DNA of 64,000 nucleotides from Massariosphaeria phaeospora (Eukaryota > Ascomycota > Dothideomycetes > Pleosporales), in assembly GCA_011032825.1 (NCBI GenBank), contig JAADJZ010000010.1, forward strand, positions 372,001 to 436,000. The letters run 5' to 3'. Below the pieces are notes generated by a model. That model was not told where the DNA came from and made no database searches. It saw nothing but the letters and a program-made list of their open reading frames with translations. This document shows, one piece after another, positions 54,807-64,000 of the stretch; the stretch's first letter is position 1, and every line of letters starts with the position of its first letter. Made by a program: the position numbers and the translations under genes.

Positions 54807-56643
54807 GGGGGGTTGATTGGACGCGAGGTACATAGATGTAGCTAGCAAGGAGGGTTATTCCCAGCTCCAATTAAAGTCCTATCATTGGTCTGTTTAGGCC
54901 CACTTCTGCTACAGCTTTCAATCGCTCTCTTTCTTTCCAGTGTGTCAATCGACAAACCCATCTTTACTTGACCAATCTGTTACCACTCTATACTACCTTT
55001 CGAAGGGACAAGAGTAGTCAGGCTGCGTGCCAGAGCTTGCCACGGATGCAGCAAAATGGGTGCTGAACCGCTTCAGGGGGTATTAGACTAGCTCCATCGA
55101 TGGTAATTGAGTTGTTCGTATACTACGGGAGAGGGGTTGGCTAGTGTGCATATTGTGAGTTGAGAGGATGCGATGCGAATATATGTATCGTGTTGGCCGT
55201 GATTGGACGGGGAGCCGGACTACCTAGGTAGTGAGGCATCCACGTGGAGGGGGTGTGGCCTATGCGTCTTAACTTAGACGTGTCTTCCGACGTCAACTTA
55301 TCAACCATGCCCACGACGACCTCCGCGAGACCCATGCAGCGCCCCTAGGGAATCATCTATAGCGTACCCCTCGCAGTCGAAGTGTAATGGCCCCTCTTGT
55401 TCGTACACTCGCCGCCCGCCAAAGATGTCTGAGTCTTCCGCGAGCCCAGCAGGCAAATTACGTCTCCCACCACGAGGTCTATATGAACCGACCAGGTTCA
55501 TCGATGTTGCTATGATGACTCTATAGGGCCCGCGGTCACGGTCACGGTCACGATGCTATTGCGGCGAACACGGCATGCGACCCCGTCGACTCACTCTGGT
55601 GTCGGCATCGTTTTGGGTCCCCGTGCGGACGTTCGGCACGCTACCTTTAGACTCATACTCTCGCTGCGCCGTACACGTCGAGCGCTTCATGGCGTGATAT
55701 CGGCATTACGACCATGGCGTTGGCGCTAGGGGTACACTCATACCTCCCACGACGCTGGTCGAGCCACTGCCAATGCTCGCACCACAAGGCGGCATACTGG
55801 CAGTCGAGCGCAACTAACATCCTTCTCCATGGTCTAGGGCTACAAGCCATGCTCAACGGCCGTCTCTCTCCAACACCTGGGGCTACGGGCCATGCGCACC
55901 GATACCTCCTCTCTCTACTAGACGTTCACTAGCTATTTCCATAAATAATGCCACTAGCGAGGGAAGGACCAACACTCGTGGAGTGACTCTTATCGGGCTG
56001 TACAACGCAAAAGGTACCATGATGGCCATCGAATGACTCCAAGAGACCGATGTTACAGCGAAGAGTACCCTGATACGCATGCAATCACAGTATCGAATCG
56101 GCCATCGGCATGCCGCAGAGGGCTTGCCACCATTGGGAGTCAGAACAATAGGGTATGAAAATTGTAACGGTGCAACCAGAGGATGAGAGAGGGGAGGAAC
56201 TGCGCTGAATTGACTGCCTGAGGTGGGGTGAGCTACATATATAGATGGCCGTACATGAGCTATCCCAACTCGTACTAGAGTAGGTCTGGGCAAGCCCAAA
56301 CCGTTACAAAAATGAGGTCTTTCGACTTTCTCAGAACTTCACTCCACGCAAGCTTTATTACATCTGCTGTATTAGCTACATTATCTCTCTATCATTTCCG
56401 GTACAATGTATCCTACACACACCAATCCCCAGACTACGGATTCCATCATTCGATTGCTCTCACACAACAATCGCCCTACACAATGGCCATACACAATGAC
56501 CATACACACTTGCTATACACAATCGCCATACGCAAGCGCCAGCAAATAATCGACTCTAAATATCTCGGACCTGTTCCATAGCCTATTTAGTGCGAACAAG
56601 GACGCTGGAAATTCTCGATTATGCATTGGGCTCGTCTTCAACC
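54807..56643. other. 1.8 kb without a supported gene, with small tandem repeats
   Basis: It includes a GGTCAC hexamer repeat at about 55530-55552 and, at 56465-56535, about five units of a 13-14 nt repeat (ATACACAATGGCC-like). A block around 56145-56165 and 56318-56345 is similar to one upstream of the gene at 59197. Confidence 0.45.
56465..56535. repeat. Minisatellite, 13-14 nt unit, about five copies
   Basis: The units TACACAATGGCCA, TACACAATGACCA, TACACACTTGCTA and TACACAATCGCCA follow each other directly. Confidence 0.7.
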
Positions 56644-57255
56644 ATGGCTTCTAGGTTGTCTTCCCCGGTTTCTAGCGACGACGAATTCAAAATCAACTCA
56701 GAGAACATAGATGGATCTAAAGCGAGCGTCTACAATTCGGAGTTTGTACAGTCGTACTGTAGGCCGTATGGGGTTTACCAGAAAGCACTGGAGGAATACC
56801 AGACCGAGTACAAGCGATTGTCTGTTCCTCGAAGAAAGAAACTAAAACATCCACCACCTCCTGAAATACCAAGATTATTTGGAAATGAGGGTGAGCTGTG
56901 TAATGCAACTCTTGACGGAGACCCTTTTCAAACAGGAAACATATCAGACCTTGTCCCGGCAGTCAGATTCCCTACCGACGAGGAAATAATCTCGTGGTCA
57001 CAATCCCTGAAGTCCGACCCGCCACGCGTCATTGATATCGTTCTGCGAAAGAAAGAAATCATCAAAAGTCAGGCAGGAAGAGCTCTCAATCGGGCAACAC
57101 TGGTAAACAAGCCAATATTTCGAGATTATATTGGCTTGTTTCCACGGAATGAAGGCAACCAAATCCTCTGTTTCGGCGCGGAGCCCAAGCCTTCCGATTC
57201 CCACCCGTATCGCACTGCTGCGGACATCTTCCTTCTACTCAACTGCATAGATTAA
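56644..57255 (+). CDS. Hypothetical protein, 203 aa
   Basis: A single exon with ATG at 56644. The N-terminus is acidic and Ser-rich (SSPVSSDDEFK), followed by a basic Lys/Pro-rich centre (PRRKKLKHPPPPEIP) and helical segments near residues 105-150. No signal peptide or span is present, and no family is recognised. The upstream region shares short blocks with that of the broken gene at 59197. It may be part of a lineage-specific family. Confidence 0.5.
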   Translation: MASRLSSPVSSDDEFKINSENIDGSKASVYNSEFVQSYCRPYGVYQKALEEYQTEYKRLSVPRRKKLKHPPPPEIPRLFGNEGELCNATLDGDPFQTGNISDLVPAVRFPTDEEIISWSQSLKSDPPRVIDIVLRKKEIIKSQAGRALNRATLVNKPIFRDYIGLFPRNEGNQILCFGAEPKPSDSHPYRTAADIFLLLNCID

Positions 57256-57432
57256 TGTCCATTCGGACAGAATTCAACAGACAGGATGTTGTTACCAATC
57301 CGGTTCCAGAAGACTAGCTATTTCGAATTCGAACCTTCGCTATGGAGTTTCCGGGACCGGTGTATCCCTGGCAATAAACATCTCAACTGTTATCCTAATC
57401 TCCAAATTTTCGAGTAGTTCAACCAATTTACC

Positions 57433-57717
57433 ATGGTAGTTATCTCTGCATCCGAGATCCCGGTGCGACGAATCATTGCCGGCATGACCGCGAATAACGT
57501 TGGCAGACAACCATTCGCCATGATATTTCTAGGGGAAGAAGCGACTCCCAAAGACCCTACTACGCCTCTGATCAAAGCGTTCATGGCCAATTATACCTGT
57601 ACCCGTTCTTTCCTACCTGATGCGTCCTTAACATACTCGAAAGTCACGATATACATCCACGATGACCTGCTGTTCAACCACCCAGAGCTAGGACCCAACA
57701 CTTGTTCGAAATCCTGA
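57433..57717 (+). CDS. Possible small protein, 94 aa
   Basis: ATG at 57433. The composition is plausible for a soluble protein (RRIIAGMTANNVGRQPF, VTIYIHDDLLFNHPE), but there is no family. It could be an exon or remnant of a larger gene with the 203-aa gene just upstream. Confidence 0.3.
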   Translation: MVVISASEIPVRRIIAGMTANNVGRQPFAMIFLGEEATPKDPTTPLIKAFMANYTCTRSFLPDASLTYSKVTIYIHDDLLFNHPELGPNTCSKS

Positions 57718-58534
57718 GGCTGTTCACATTGGTCTCCAGCAAAGCCGCCCTCGACTCGCTCTTCCCTTGTGTCCCCAACTCAATATGTGATTCTTCATTG
57801 TTTTCCGGTCACGACTTCACCCTAGGCCGTATGTCTGGGTATCTAGGCCGTGCGTAGTGGAACCCTGATACGGCTTATTTCTTTCTACTATGATTTCCGG
57901 AACGGGTATCTCTCTATACTATGCCCTAAAAACTCTATCTTTTCATTCCACATTAGAAGTTCTTGGTCCAGGTATGTATTTTTATTTCTTTGGATGTGGC
58001 GATTCGATTCTTGAGCACTCAAGCCGCCAGAATGCGGTTATGATACGGGTACATTTCTTTCTGATATGGCTGTCTTCAGCCGTGCCAATCCGTTGTTGTA
58101 GTCTTAGATTAAGGGCTTACTATCGCGGGGTTGTATTCTTATGTCTTATTAACTGTGTATTATTATCATTTTCTAACTCCGATACCTGTATGCTCGTATT
58201 GGACGGTTCTCTGCCTCTTTTCAGGTAAACTCACGAATAAGCGTTGGATGTGAGCAGTTTCTTTTTAGTATCTCTTAAATGAGATTTCCTAGCATGTTAA
58301 GCAGGAAGTGGTCAGGAGGATAATCATCTTAGCTTCGTATCGAAGCTCCTGCTTGCACTCTGGAACACTCGAAACGCTGAGTGGATTTGGCTCATGCCCG
58401 TGGCGAACACCGTATCCGTGTCACTCGAACCTTTCTCTATTTGTAGCCTTCCTGGAACCCACGCGTACGCTCTTCGAGTGTTGAATCCACGATAAGATTA
58501 CTTATAGATTTAGCGCAATCGGTGTGCCGCAAAA

Positions 58535-58815
58535 GACTCATCAGTACCACGGGTCATAGCAGTGGTCATGCCGCATGTCGACTCACTAGCAAACCGAGTC
58601 AAAGAGAGACCTCTGCAGAGTAGGATCCGCCGGTACTCGGAGTCAGCAGCTAAGACTCCATATCGGACTCACTAACTCTACGAGTCAAATCAATAGCCCC
58701 GTCCAATTGGGCCAACCGGTACTTGGAGTCAGAGCAACACCACGCCGCATAGGACTCATCGACAGTATGTGTCAAAGCAGACATATCGAGTAGGACTCAT
58801 CGGCACTTGGAGTCA
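58535..58815. repeat. Decayed 86-bp tandem repeat with ten GACTCA/GAGTCA words
   Basis: GACTCA at 58535, 58580, 58666, 58753 and 58793; GAGTCA at 58596, 58640, 58682, 58726 and 58810. Spacings of 16, 44 and 26 nt recur, giving a period of 86. The sequence between the words has mostly diverged. Confidence 0.7.
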
Positions 58816-58901
58816 AAGCAATAGGGTATAAAGTACAGGCCTTTCGACATCCTCAGAGCTTCACTCCATTACGAGCAATACCTTCTTTGCTACATATCAA
58901 G

Positions 58902-58980
58902 ATCGGTCCTAAATACACATCACCATCGGTCCTACATACATCACCATCGATCCTACATACATCACTATCGGTCCTACAGA
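58902..58980. repeat. Minisatellite, 21-nt unit, four copies
   Basis: Units beginning ATCGGTCCT or ATCGATCCT start at 58902, 58925, 58946 and 58967. It lies about 220 bp before the start of the next gene, probably in its promoter or 5' UTR. Confidence 0.75.
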
Positions 58981-59196
58981 GATTACCGTCCCCAATTTCA
59001 AACCCCTTACACGAACCACAATCCCAGTGCTGGTACTCTGGAAAGTCCGGTTCTGGAAGTCGGCGGTTCCAAGCTCGGCACCGTAGCACCTGCTACCCTG
59101 TTCACATCAACACCCTATATCTTCCTCCACGCTTCATCGAATCTTTCGTATAGCCAACGAGACTTTCGACAATAATTGTCATACAAGTACCCGAAT

Positions 59197-60368
59197 ATGG
59201 CCGACTATACTCAAACAAATGAGAGCTACGGTCCACAGGACATTGACAGGTTCAACACCGTGCTTCGCCAGTCTCCTCCGTCTCTGAAAAAAGCTGTTGC
59301 AATATATATCTCATATCTGTCTGCTCTGGAGGAATGGAAGGAGCAACTGGATAAGGCGGGGATCGACAAATACAGCGGAGATGCGCCAGACCGACCCCGA
59401 GCTCCATTGATCGATGATATAGACTGTGAAGCTGTTTTCCTTTCCGTAACGATTGATGACGAACAAGATTTCTACACAATTAGCGGTAGGAAGAAGTTCG
59501 TTCTCGTGGTCGAATGCCACTACTTTGCAGAATTACTGGCTTCTTACAAAGAGTCGATCAAAATTGGCTCAAAGCCCCTAATGAGCATCTACCACTTCAA
59601 AATCCGTAAACCAAAGCACTTGAACATCAATCACAAGGATCAGGAGTACGTCGACAAGCTCCAAGAACGAAGGGAGCTATGGGTAGCTCCCCGTGATAAA
59701 CTAGAATCAGCAGTCTCTGACGACATCGACGCAACGGTCTACAAAAACATCGTCTGCTTTGGCATGGATCGAATAGAAAATCAAAGCACTACACCCGGTG
59801 GTTGAGCAGTTGGCTACGGTGCCCTTGTCGACAAGTTCCTTCTCGTCAAGAATATAGAAGATGTCGCCAAGGGTGCCGTGACTGATTTCGAGAGAACCAC
59901 ACCCATCTACTTCCAGACCTCTGCCAAGACTGACTGCCCCGCAATCGCCGGTTGCCGAAACGAATGCATAACCAACTCCGAGAGGTTCAAGGAATGCCCA
60001 GAAATTGAAGCCTTCAAAAAATCGACGATAAGACCCTTGTGATCGTGACTCAAGGTTATCAACCGGTGCTTAATACGCTTGTGGATATGTATTCTGAAGT
60101 GAAGCCGCATGCGATTGTCTGGGACGGAATACAGCACCGGTACGATCCCATCATGCCAGGCACCGAAAGAAAGACCGAGGAAGCCGGCGTCTTGAATCTA
60201 TATCCATTCATAGCAATGGAGGCCATTCAGAAAGCTGGTTTCAGTGGCTGGGCCAAGCGGTTGTCTCCCCTTTCTAAGCCTGAAGACTATGAGCGCGAGG
60301 CAAGACACCATCCCTACCCGAGCTTGACAGTCTTCAAACCAATCCAGGCTCCCGGTGTGCAGACATAG
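59197..60368 (+). pseudogene. Hypothetical protein gene broken by a stop and a frameshift (about 390 codons)
   Basis: ATG at 59197 opens a 202-aa frame ending at TGA 59803-59805. The same frame then continues with protein-like sequence (FLLVKNIEDVAKGAVTDFE, TSAKTDCPAIAGCRNEC) to about 60040. A third stretch in another frame (KTLVIVTQGYQPVLNTL through PYPSLTVFKPIQAP) runs to TAG 60366-60368. The switch falls at a run of six A (about 60014-60019); one extra A would restore the frame. The TGA could instead lie in a 60-nt GTTGAG...ATATAG intron that keeps phase. The product is soluble and mixed alpha/beta; no family is recognised. If both breaks are real it is a young pseudogene. Confidence 0.55.
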
Positions 60369-61078
60369 CCACTTTTCCCAGCGGAGGAATAAAGGGCTTT
60401 TGCAGAGTCGTGCACAGTCTTCCTATGTGTCCCTATTTGTACTCTCCTATTTCTTATGTTTTGGGCACCCGGTCTCTTTCATTTGGATATAACCCACGGC
60501 GTTACGGTATTTGTTACATTTCCTTTGTACAAATTGGTACCCAGACTGCATGTATTGGCCTCTAGTGCCGTGTCATGCATATTACGGCCTTGATCAGATC
60601 TCTTTTTACTATTTCCTTCATGTATAGATAGTACACACTCTTCAGATAGCGGCCCGGTCTTCGGGTAGCTTTTAATGATCATCCTCATTTCTTAGACTCC
60701 TTGTACCGATGTTACATGTCATTGCCGGTGTCAGGAAGCGTTCGTTATACTAGGTTCAGCCATCCTACCGACAAGCCGAAGCGTGCTAGAGGTTTCCTTG
60801 AGATCCGACAGCGACGGAGTGAATAGTCCTACTCTGTCACTCGATCCAGTTAAATCGTCATCGATAGCTTTCACTAGAGCTTTCTCTTCCTTGTCCCTCA
60901 TCACAAACCCCCTTCGGCTTTTAACCAGCATAAAACCCTGCAACCCCCCGCCCACATCCGGCTGCCCCTGACGTAGCCGCTAAATGCGTTCCTTCCTTCT
61001 CTGACCCTCTGCGACCCGCAACCCCACCACGCGACTTCCTCCGCACCACCTCACACCACGTCAACCCCGACAAACATC
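60369..61078. other. Intergenic region
   Basis: Nothing recognised apart from the CT-rich sequence before the next ATG, typical of fungal promoters. Confidence 0.4.
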
Positions 61079-61744
61079 ATGCACCGCTCCAAACCAGCCC
61101 CGCTCACCGGCACGAACCTCATACCCTTAGGCCCATTCCGACTCAACGGCGCCGCCGAGGTCGCTGCCGCCGTCCCCGCCGCAGAGGAAAAAGAAGCCGC
61201 CACCCCACCACCGTCAGGTCAACACCCCGACCGCGTCACCCGGACCACCCTCCCCACGGCGCCTCCCCCTCCCACCGCTCCAGCAGCCCACAGAACCGTC
61301 AAAAAGGCGCGGCACGCCATCGTGTCGGACACGAACCTCACGCCCCTCGGTCCCCGCCGCACCCCCGCCGGCGATGCAACCCGCACAACCCACCCCCGCG
61401 AATCCTCTCCACCCAAGAATCCCCCGACGGATCGGCATTCGCGCTTCGACTCGCTAGCTGCGGACAAAAAAACAGCCGACCGAAACACGACCGCCGCGGT
61501 GCCAAGGGAAAACGATGCGTTTCGCGGTAGATATGCTGGGTACACGACGCATCGAGGAATCGAAAGTGGAGGAGGAGGAGGACAAGAACGAACCAGAGCA
61601 GATACCTACCGCCCCCGCTATAAGCGGTCGATGTCGCCGGAGCCAGAGGAATACAGGCAGAGGTACGAGTACGAGTACAGGGATAGGGGCAGGAGCTCGC
61701 GGAAGTGGCGCGAGAGATCGCCGCGGAATCGCTACGCCTACTAG
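61079..61744 (+). CDS. Low-complexity Arg/Pro/Ser-rich protein
   Basis: A single exon of 221 aa with ATG at 61079 and a CT-rich leader. A short repeated motif, TNLIPLGPFR and TNLTPLGPRR (about residues 11 and 85), occurs twice, each preceded by a basic patch. The C-terminal third is rich in Arg, Tyr and Glu, with RS-like dipeptides (RYKRSMSPEPEEYRQRY, RSSRKWRERSPRNRY). This suggests a disordered RNA-associated protein, which is inference. No family is recognised. Confidence 0.6.
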   Translation: MHRSKPAPLTGTNLIPLGPFRLNGAAEVAAAVPAAEEKEAATPPPSGQHPDRVTRTTLPTAPPPPTAPAAHRTVKKARHAIVSDTNLTPLGPRRTPAGDATRTTHPRESSPPKNPPTDRHSRFDSLAADKKTADRNTTAAVPRENDAFRGRYAGYTTHRGIESGGGGGQERTRADTYRPRYKRSMSPEPEEYRQRYEYEYRDRGRSSRKWRERSPRNRYAY

Positions 61745-62527
61745 TGCCGTGTTTAGGACCCTGGCCTTGATCGAGGCGGAGAAGCTAAGATAAGGCAAGT
61801 TTAAGGCGAGGTGGTATTTAGTATTCTGGTGTCAAAGTTTGGGGTTTGGGGTTAAGCTATGCTGAGCGGAACTGAACTGAGCTGGATTGAGCTGAGCTGA
61901 ACTGGTATCGAGCTGAGCTATACCCCTAAAGATGGGCGAGATGTGCCATATTCGAGTATGGTGGAATTCATTGCCGTATTGCTGTATTACTGTAACTTTT
62001 AAGGGTGACCCTTAGTAGGTGAGGTTGGAGACATGAACAGATGCAAACACTAGCACGGCCTGCGAACATTGTGTGTATGTTTGGATTACTAACTGATTTA
62101 TTTTACTTTCTTTGCTTTTGTCCTTCCCTTTGTTATCTGCCGTCTGTGATTCGCAGTCACAAATCATAGTTCTGCCAGCTCGGTACCGCACAGAAATCAG
62201 AAATCGCACACACAAATGATTCTAAATAATAGCAATGACATTCAAAAAGCGCACACAAGTTAGGAAATCTACAGAGCTGCAGCAGGGGCAGGAGAAGCTG
62301 TTTATTTTGGGGGTTAAGGACGAGAGATCTGGGATAGAGATGGTAGTACTGATTGACATTGTGAGTTATTCGACATGTTAATCCGATAAATACCTATCCC
62401 ATGGATCTATCCAAAGCCAATATGCCTTTCGGCCCCTATGCCTTTCGACTCTCTCAAACCGCGCGATATGCGGAAATCCCCTATCCGCTATCACAATCCA
62501 CCGATCGATATCTCTCCCAACCCGCCC
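61745..62527. other. Intergenic region with an imperfect GAGCTGAACT repeat
   Basis: At 61858-61920 the words GAGCTGA, GAACTGA and GAGCTGG alternate, an approximately 10-nt repeat. No gene. Confidence 0.45.
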
Positions 62528-64000
62528 TCAAACCCTGAAAAATTTCTTGACATCCCGATTCGCGCCTGCCGCCTTCCTCTTCTTCTTCTTCGGCGCCGGC
62601 ATATCCGGTACAATGAAGTCGTCCTCATCAGAACCGCCTTCATCCTCTTCGTTGGTATTCTCCTCTTCGGTCTCCTCAACCCGCTGCTTTCGCTTCCGCT
62701 TGCTGGTCCCCTGCTTGCTGACCCCCTTTGCCTCCGAGTCGTCGTACGAGTCGGGTAGTTCAAGGAACGGGGACGCGGAGCGCTTGTGCAGGCGTCGGGA
62801 TGAGCGTGTCGCTTTGGCGATTGGGGGTGAGGGCGTGGTATGGGCTGTTGGTGCCTGGGAGTGAGACTCGGAGCGCTCTGTGGCATCGGTGGAAGGCGAA
62901 GCCGAGTGTTCTGTGGCGTCAGTCGATGGCGAGCCGGAGGAATGCGCTGCGCTGGCTGCCTTGGAGATTGGAGAGGGCGGGTTGGCGGGTTGGGGTGGCG
63001 GTTTACGCGTTTTGAGGGGTTTGAGCTTGCGTGGGGGCTTTGGCTCGGTGGCTGTGGCGGGCTTCTTGGAGGTGTCTTTGGCTGGAGCTGCAGCCGTGGC
63101 CTTCTTGCTGGTGTCTTTGATTGGGGGCTTTGGCTCAGTGGCTGTAGCGGGCTTCTTGGAGGTGCCCTTGATTGGAGCGGTGGCCGTGGCTTTCTTGCAG
63201 GTGTCTTTGATCGGATCTGATGCCGTGGCCTTCTCGGTGTCGGGCGTAGGCACGAGTTTACGCTTCTTGGGGACCAATTGCGAGAGGGTATGGTCATCGT
63301 CCGAGGGTGGGGGAAGAGGACGCCTAGTTGCGCGGGTAGGAGCAAGCGGTGGCTTGTCCTCTTCATCAGTGTCGCTTCTATGCGAGACCTTTTGCCGCAC
63401 CAGCTCAATCTTCTTGCCCGGCGATTCCTTCTTGTCCTCTTTTTCCACTACCTTCTTGTGCTCTGTCTTCTTCCCAAACGCAGCCATAGCTTGCCACGCG
63501 TCATGATCCGCCAACCGCCACGCCAGATCCCCAGCACTGTAATCCACCCGCGAGTCCAGATACGGAACGCCCTTGGCAATCGCTTCAGCGCGAAGTAGTG
63601 CGGCATCTAGATCTATCTTCTCAAAACCAGAGTATGCTTCGTCAAACAATGCATCGTTATGAGCAAGCGCGTGGGCGAGGTTTGCAAAGTCGCTGGGTCG
63701 GAGATCGCGGGCTCGCGCTTCGGATTCGAGTTCCGAAATGGAGAGGGAGTGGTATGTTGCGGGGTCGGCGAAGCGGGTTATGAGGTGCGGATAGGAGTAG
63801 GGAAGCTCCGGGCGTGAGTGGGTCAGAAAGCCGCGGCGGGGGGAAGCGGAGCGGCGGGAGCGTTGTGAAGCGGCTTCGTTGTGGCGACGATGGGTTGGCT
63901 CGTAATGACCATACCGAGCGGAGGGTAGGTAAGTGCAATCGCCACGCTCTCGAGACCCTGATCGTCGCCCATTCCCATGATGTCGGGTATCCGGAGCGTG
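62528..64000 (-). CDS. Lys/Pro-rich nuclear-type protein, 5' part beyond the window
   Basis: Partial: the frame is open from the right edge to TGA at 62528-62530, at least 490 codons. The upstream-most part is Arg/Ser-rich. Then comes a helical, probably folded segment (SLSISELESEARARDLRP, FANLAHALAHNDALFDEAYSGF, DLDAALLRAEAIAKG). After it is a long disordered region with tandem units of the type PIKDTSKKATAxAP and KKPATATEPKPP, then Ser/Thr repeats (SPSTDATE twice). It ends in acidic and basic clusters (KRKRKQR, EEDEGGSDEDD, PKKKKRKAAG) that look like nuclear localisation signals. No known family; a chromatin- or nucleolus-associated role is inference. Confidence 0.75.
   Translation of the reverse strand, partial: HAPDTRHHGNGRRSGSRERGDCTYLPSARYGHYEPTHRRHNEAASQRSRRSASPRRGFLTHSRPELPYSYPHLITRFADPATYHSLSISELESEARARDLRPSDFANLAHALAHNDALFDEAYSGFEKIDLDAALLRAEAIAKGVPYLDSRVDYSAGDLAWRLADHDAWQAMAAFGKKTEHKKVVEKEDKKESPGKKIELVRQKVSHRSDTDEEDKPPLAPTRATRRPLPPPSDDDHTLSQLVPKKRKLVPTPDTEKATASDPIKDTCKKATATAPIKGTSKKPATATEPKPPIKDTSKKATAAAPAKDTSKKPATATEPKPPRKLKPLKTRKPPPQPANPPSPISKAASAAHSSGSPSTDATEHSASPSTDATERSESHSQAPTAHTTPSPPIAKATRSSRRLHKRSASPFLELPDSYDDSEAKGVSKQGTSKRKRKQRVEETEEENTNEEDEGGSDEDDFIVPDMPAPKKKKRKAAGANRDVKKFFRV

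Larger units (their letters stand above)
57718..59196. other. 1.5 kb without a supported gene; repeat-rich upstream region
   Basis: It contains the 86-bp-period repeat at 58535-58815 and the 21-nt minisatellite at 58902-58980. A 112-aa hydrophobic frame at 57890-58228 has no family and is not called. Confidence 0.5.

Noticed and set aside
55883..56299. 138-aa minus frame
   Set aside because: It lies in a repeat-rich, gene-poor stretch and has no recognisable feature.
57890..58228. 112-aa hydrophobic plus frame
   Set aside because: No family and an AT-rich context; the hydrophobicity follows from base composition.
62491..63408. 305-aa minus frame overlapping the Lys/Pro-rich gene
   Set aside because: It is a Ser/Pro/Arg shadow caused by the repeats, and the other frame continues to the window edge with protein character.

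Overview
The window is a piece of nuclear genome from a filamentous ascomycete (Pezizomycotina). The protein types suggest a Dothideomycete, but that is inference. Genes are short to medium, on both strands, and cut by 45-95 nt introns with GTRNGY donors and CTRAY branch sites. I assembled the gene models by hand and checked each splice junction for phase. No rRNA, tRNA, CRISPR array or bacterial-type operon was seen.

Layout. 0.9-5.8 kb: a coiled-coil gene broken by a single TAG, a small Cys-rich gene and a seven-span membrane protein. 6.5-9.1 kb: an APH-type phosphotransferase and a three-exon orphan gene with a duplicated tail. 10.5-12.6 kb: a head-to-head conserved pair (Mcp1-like mitochondrial protein and a C2H2 zinc-finger protein). 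13.4-20.5 kb: a gene remnant, a UbiA-like membrane enzyme, a 2.8 kb gene-poor stretch and a secreted GMC oxidoreductase. 21.2-26 kb: a conserved fungal protein with a Gln-rich tail, a dead sugar transporter and an F-box protein. 27-32 kb: two AAA ATPase genes head to head (an Msp1/ATAD1-like one and a 1024-aa protein with three CbxX-type modules). 32.5-49.6 kb: a run of redox and tailoring genes (GMC oxidoreductase, P450, two short-chain dehydrogenases, a cell-wall-type membrane protein, an O-methyltransferase and a secreted FAD-linked oxidase). It looks like a secondary-metabolite tailoring block, but no PKS, NRPS or other backbone gene is visible. 49.9-64 kb: an F-box gene with a frame break, an Hsm3-like proteasome-chaperone candidate head to head with RNA polymerase III subunit Rpc31, then orphan and decaying genes with minisatellites, and a Lys/Pro-rich gene that runs off the right end.

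The most distinctive signal is a family of about 15 short non-coding elements of roughly 210-280 bp, in both orientations. They have imperfect terminal inverted repeats (consensus CACCCCGCTGACATAATTC) and an internal palindrome. Three copies are flanked by perfect 4-bp direct repeats of three different sequences (CCCT, GCCG, ATGT), which is what target-site duplications look like. They lie only between genes, almost one per gap through the tailoring block, and none is found from 52 to 64 kb.

Conserved genes (MCP1, the zinc finger, RPC31, the Hsm3-like gene, the 410-aa protein) alternate with accessory genes, several of which carry stops or frameshifts. This fits a chromosome arm where accessory blocks are inserted, reshuffled and lost around a conserved core.
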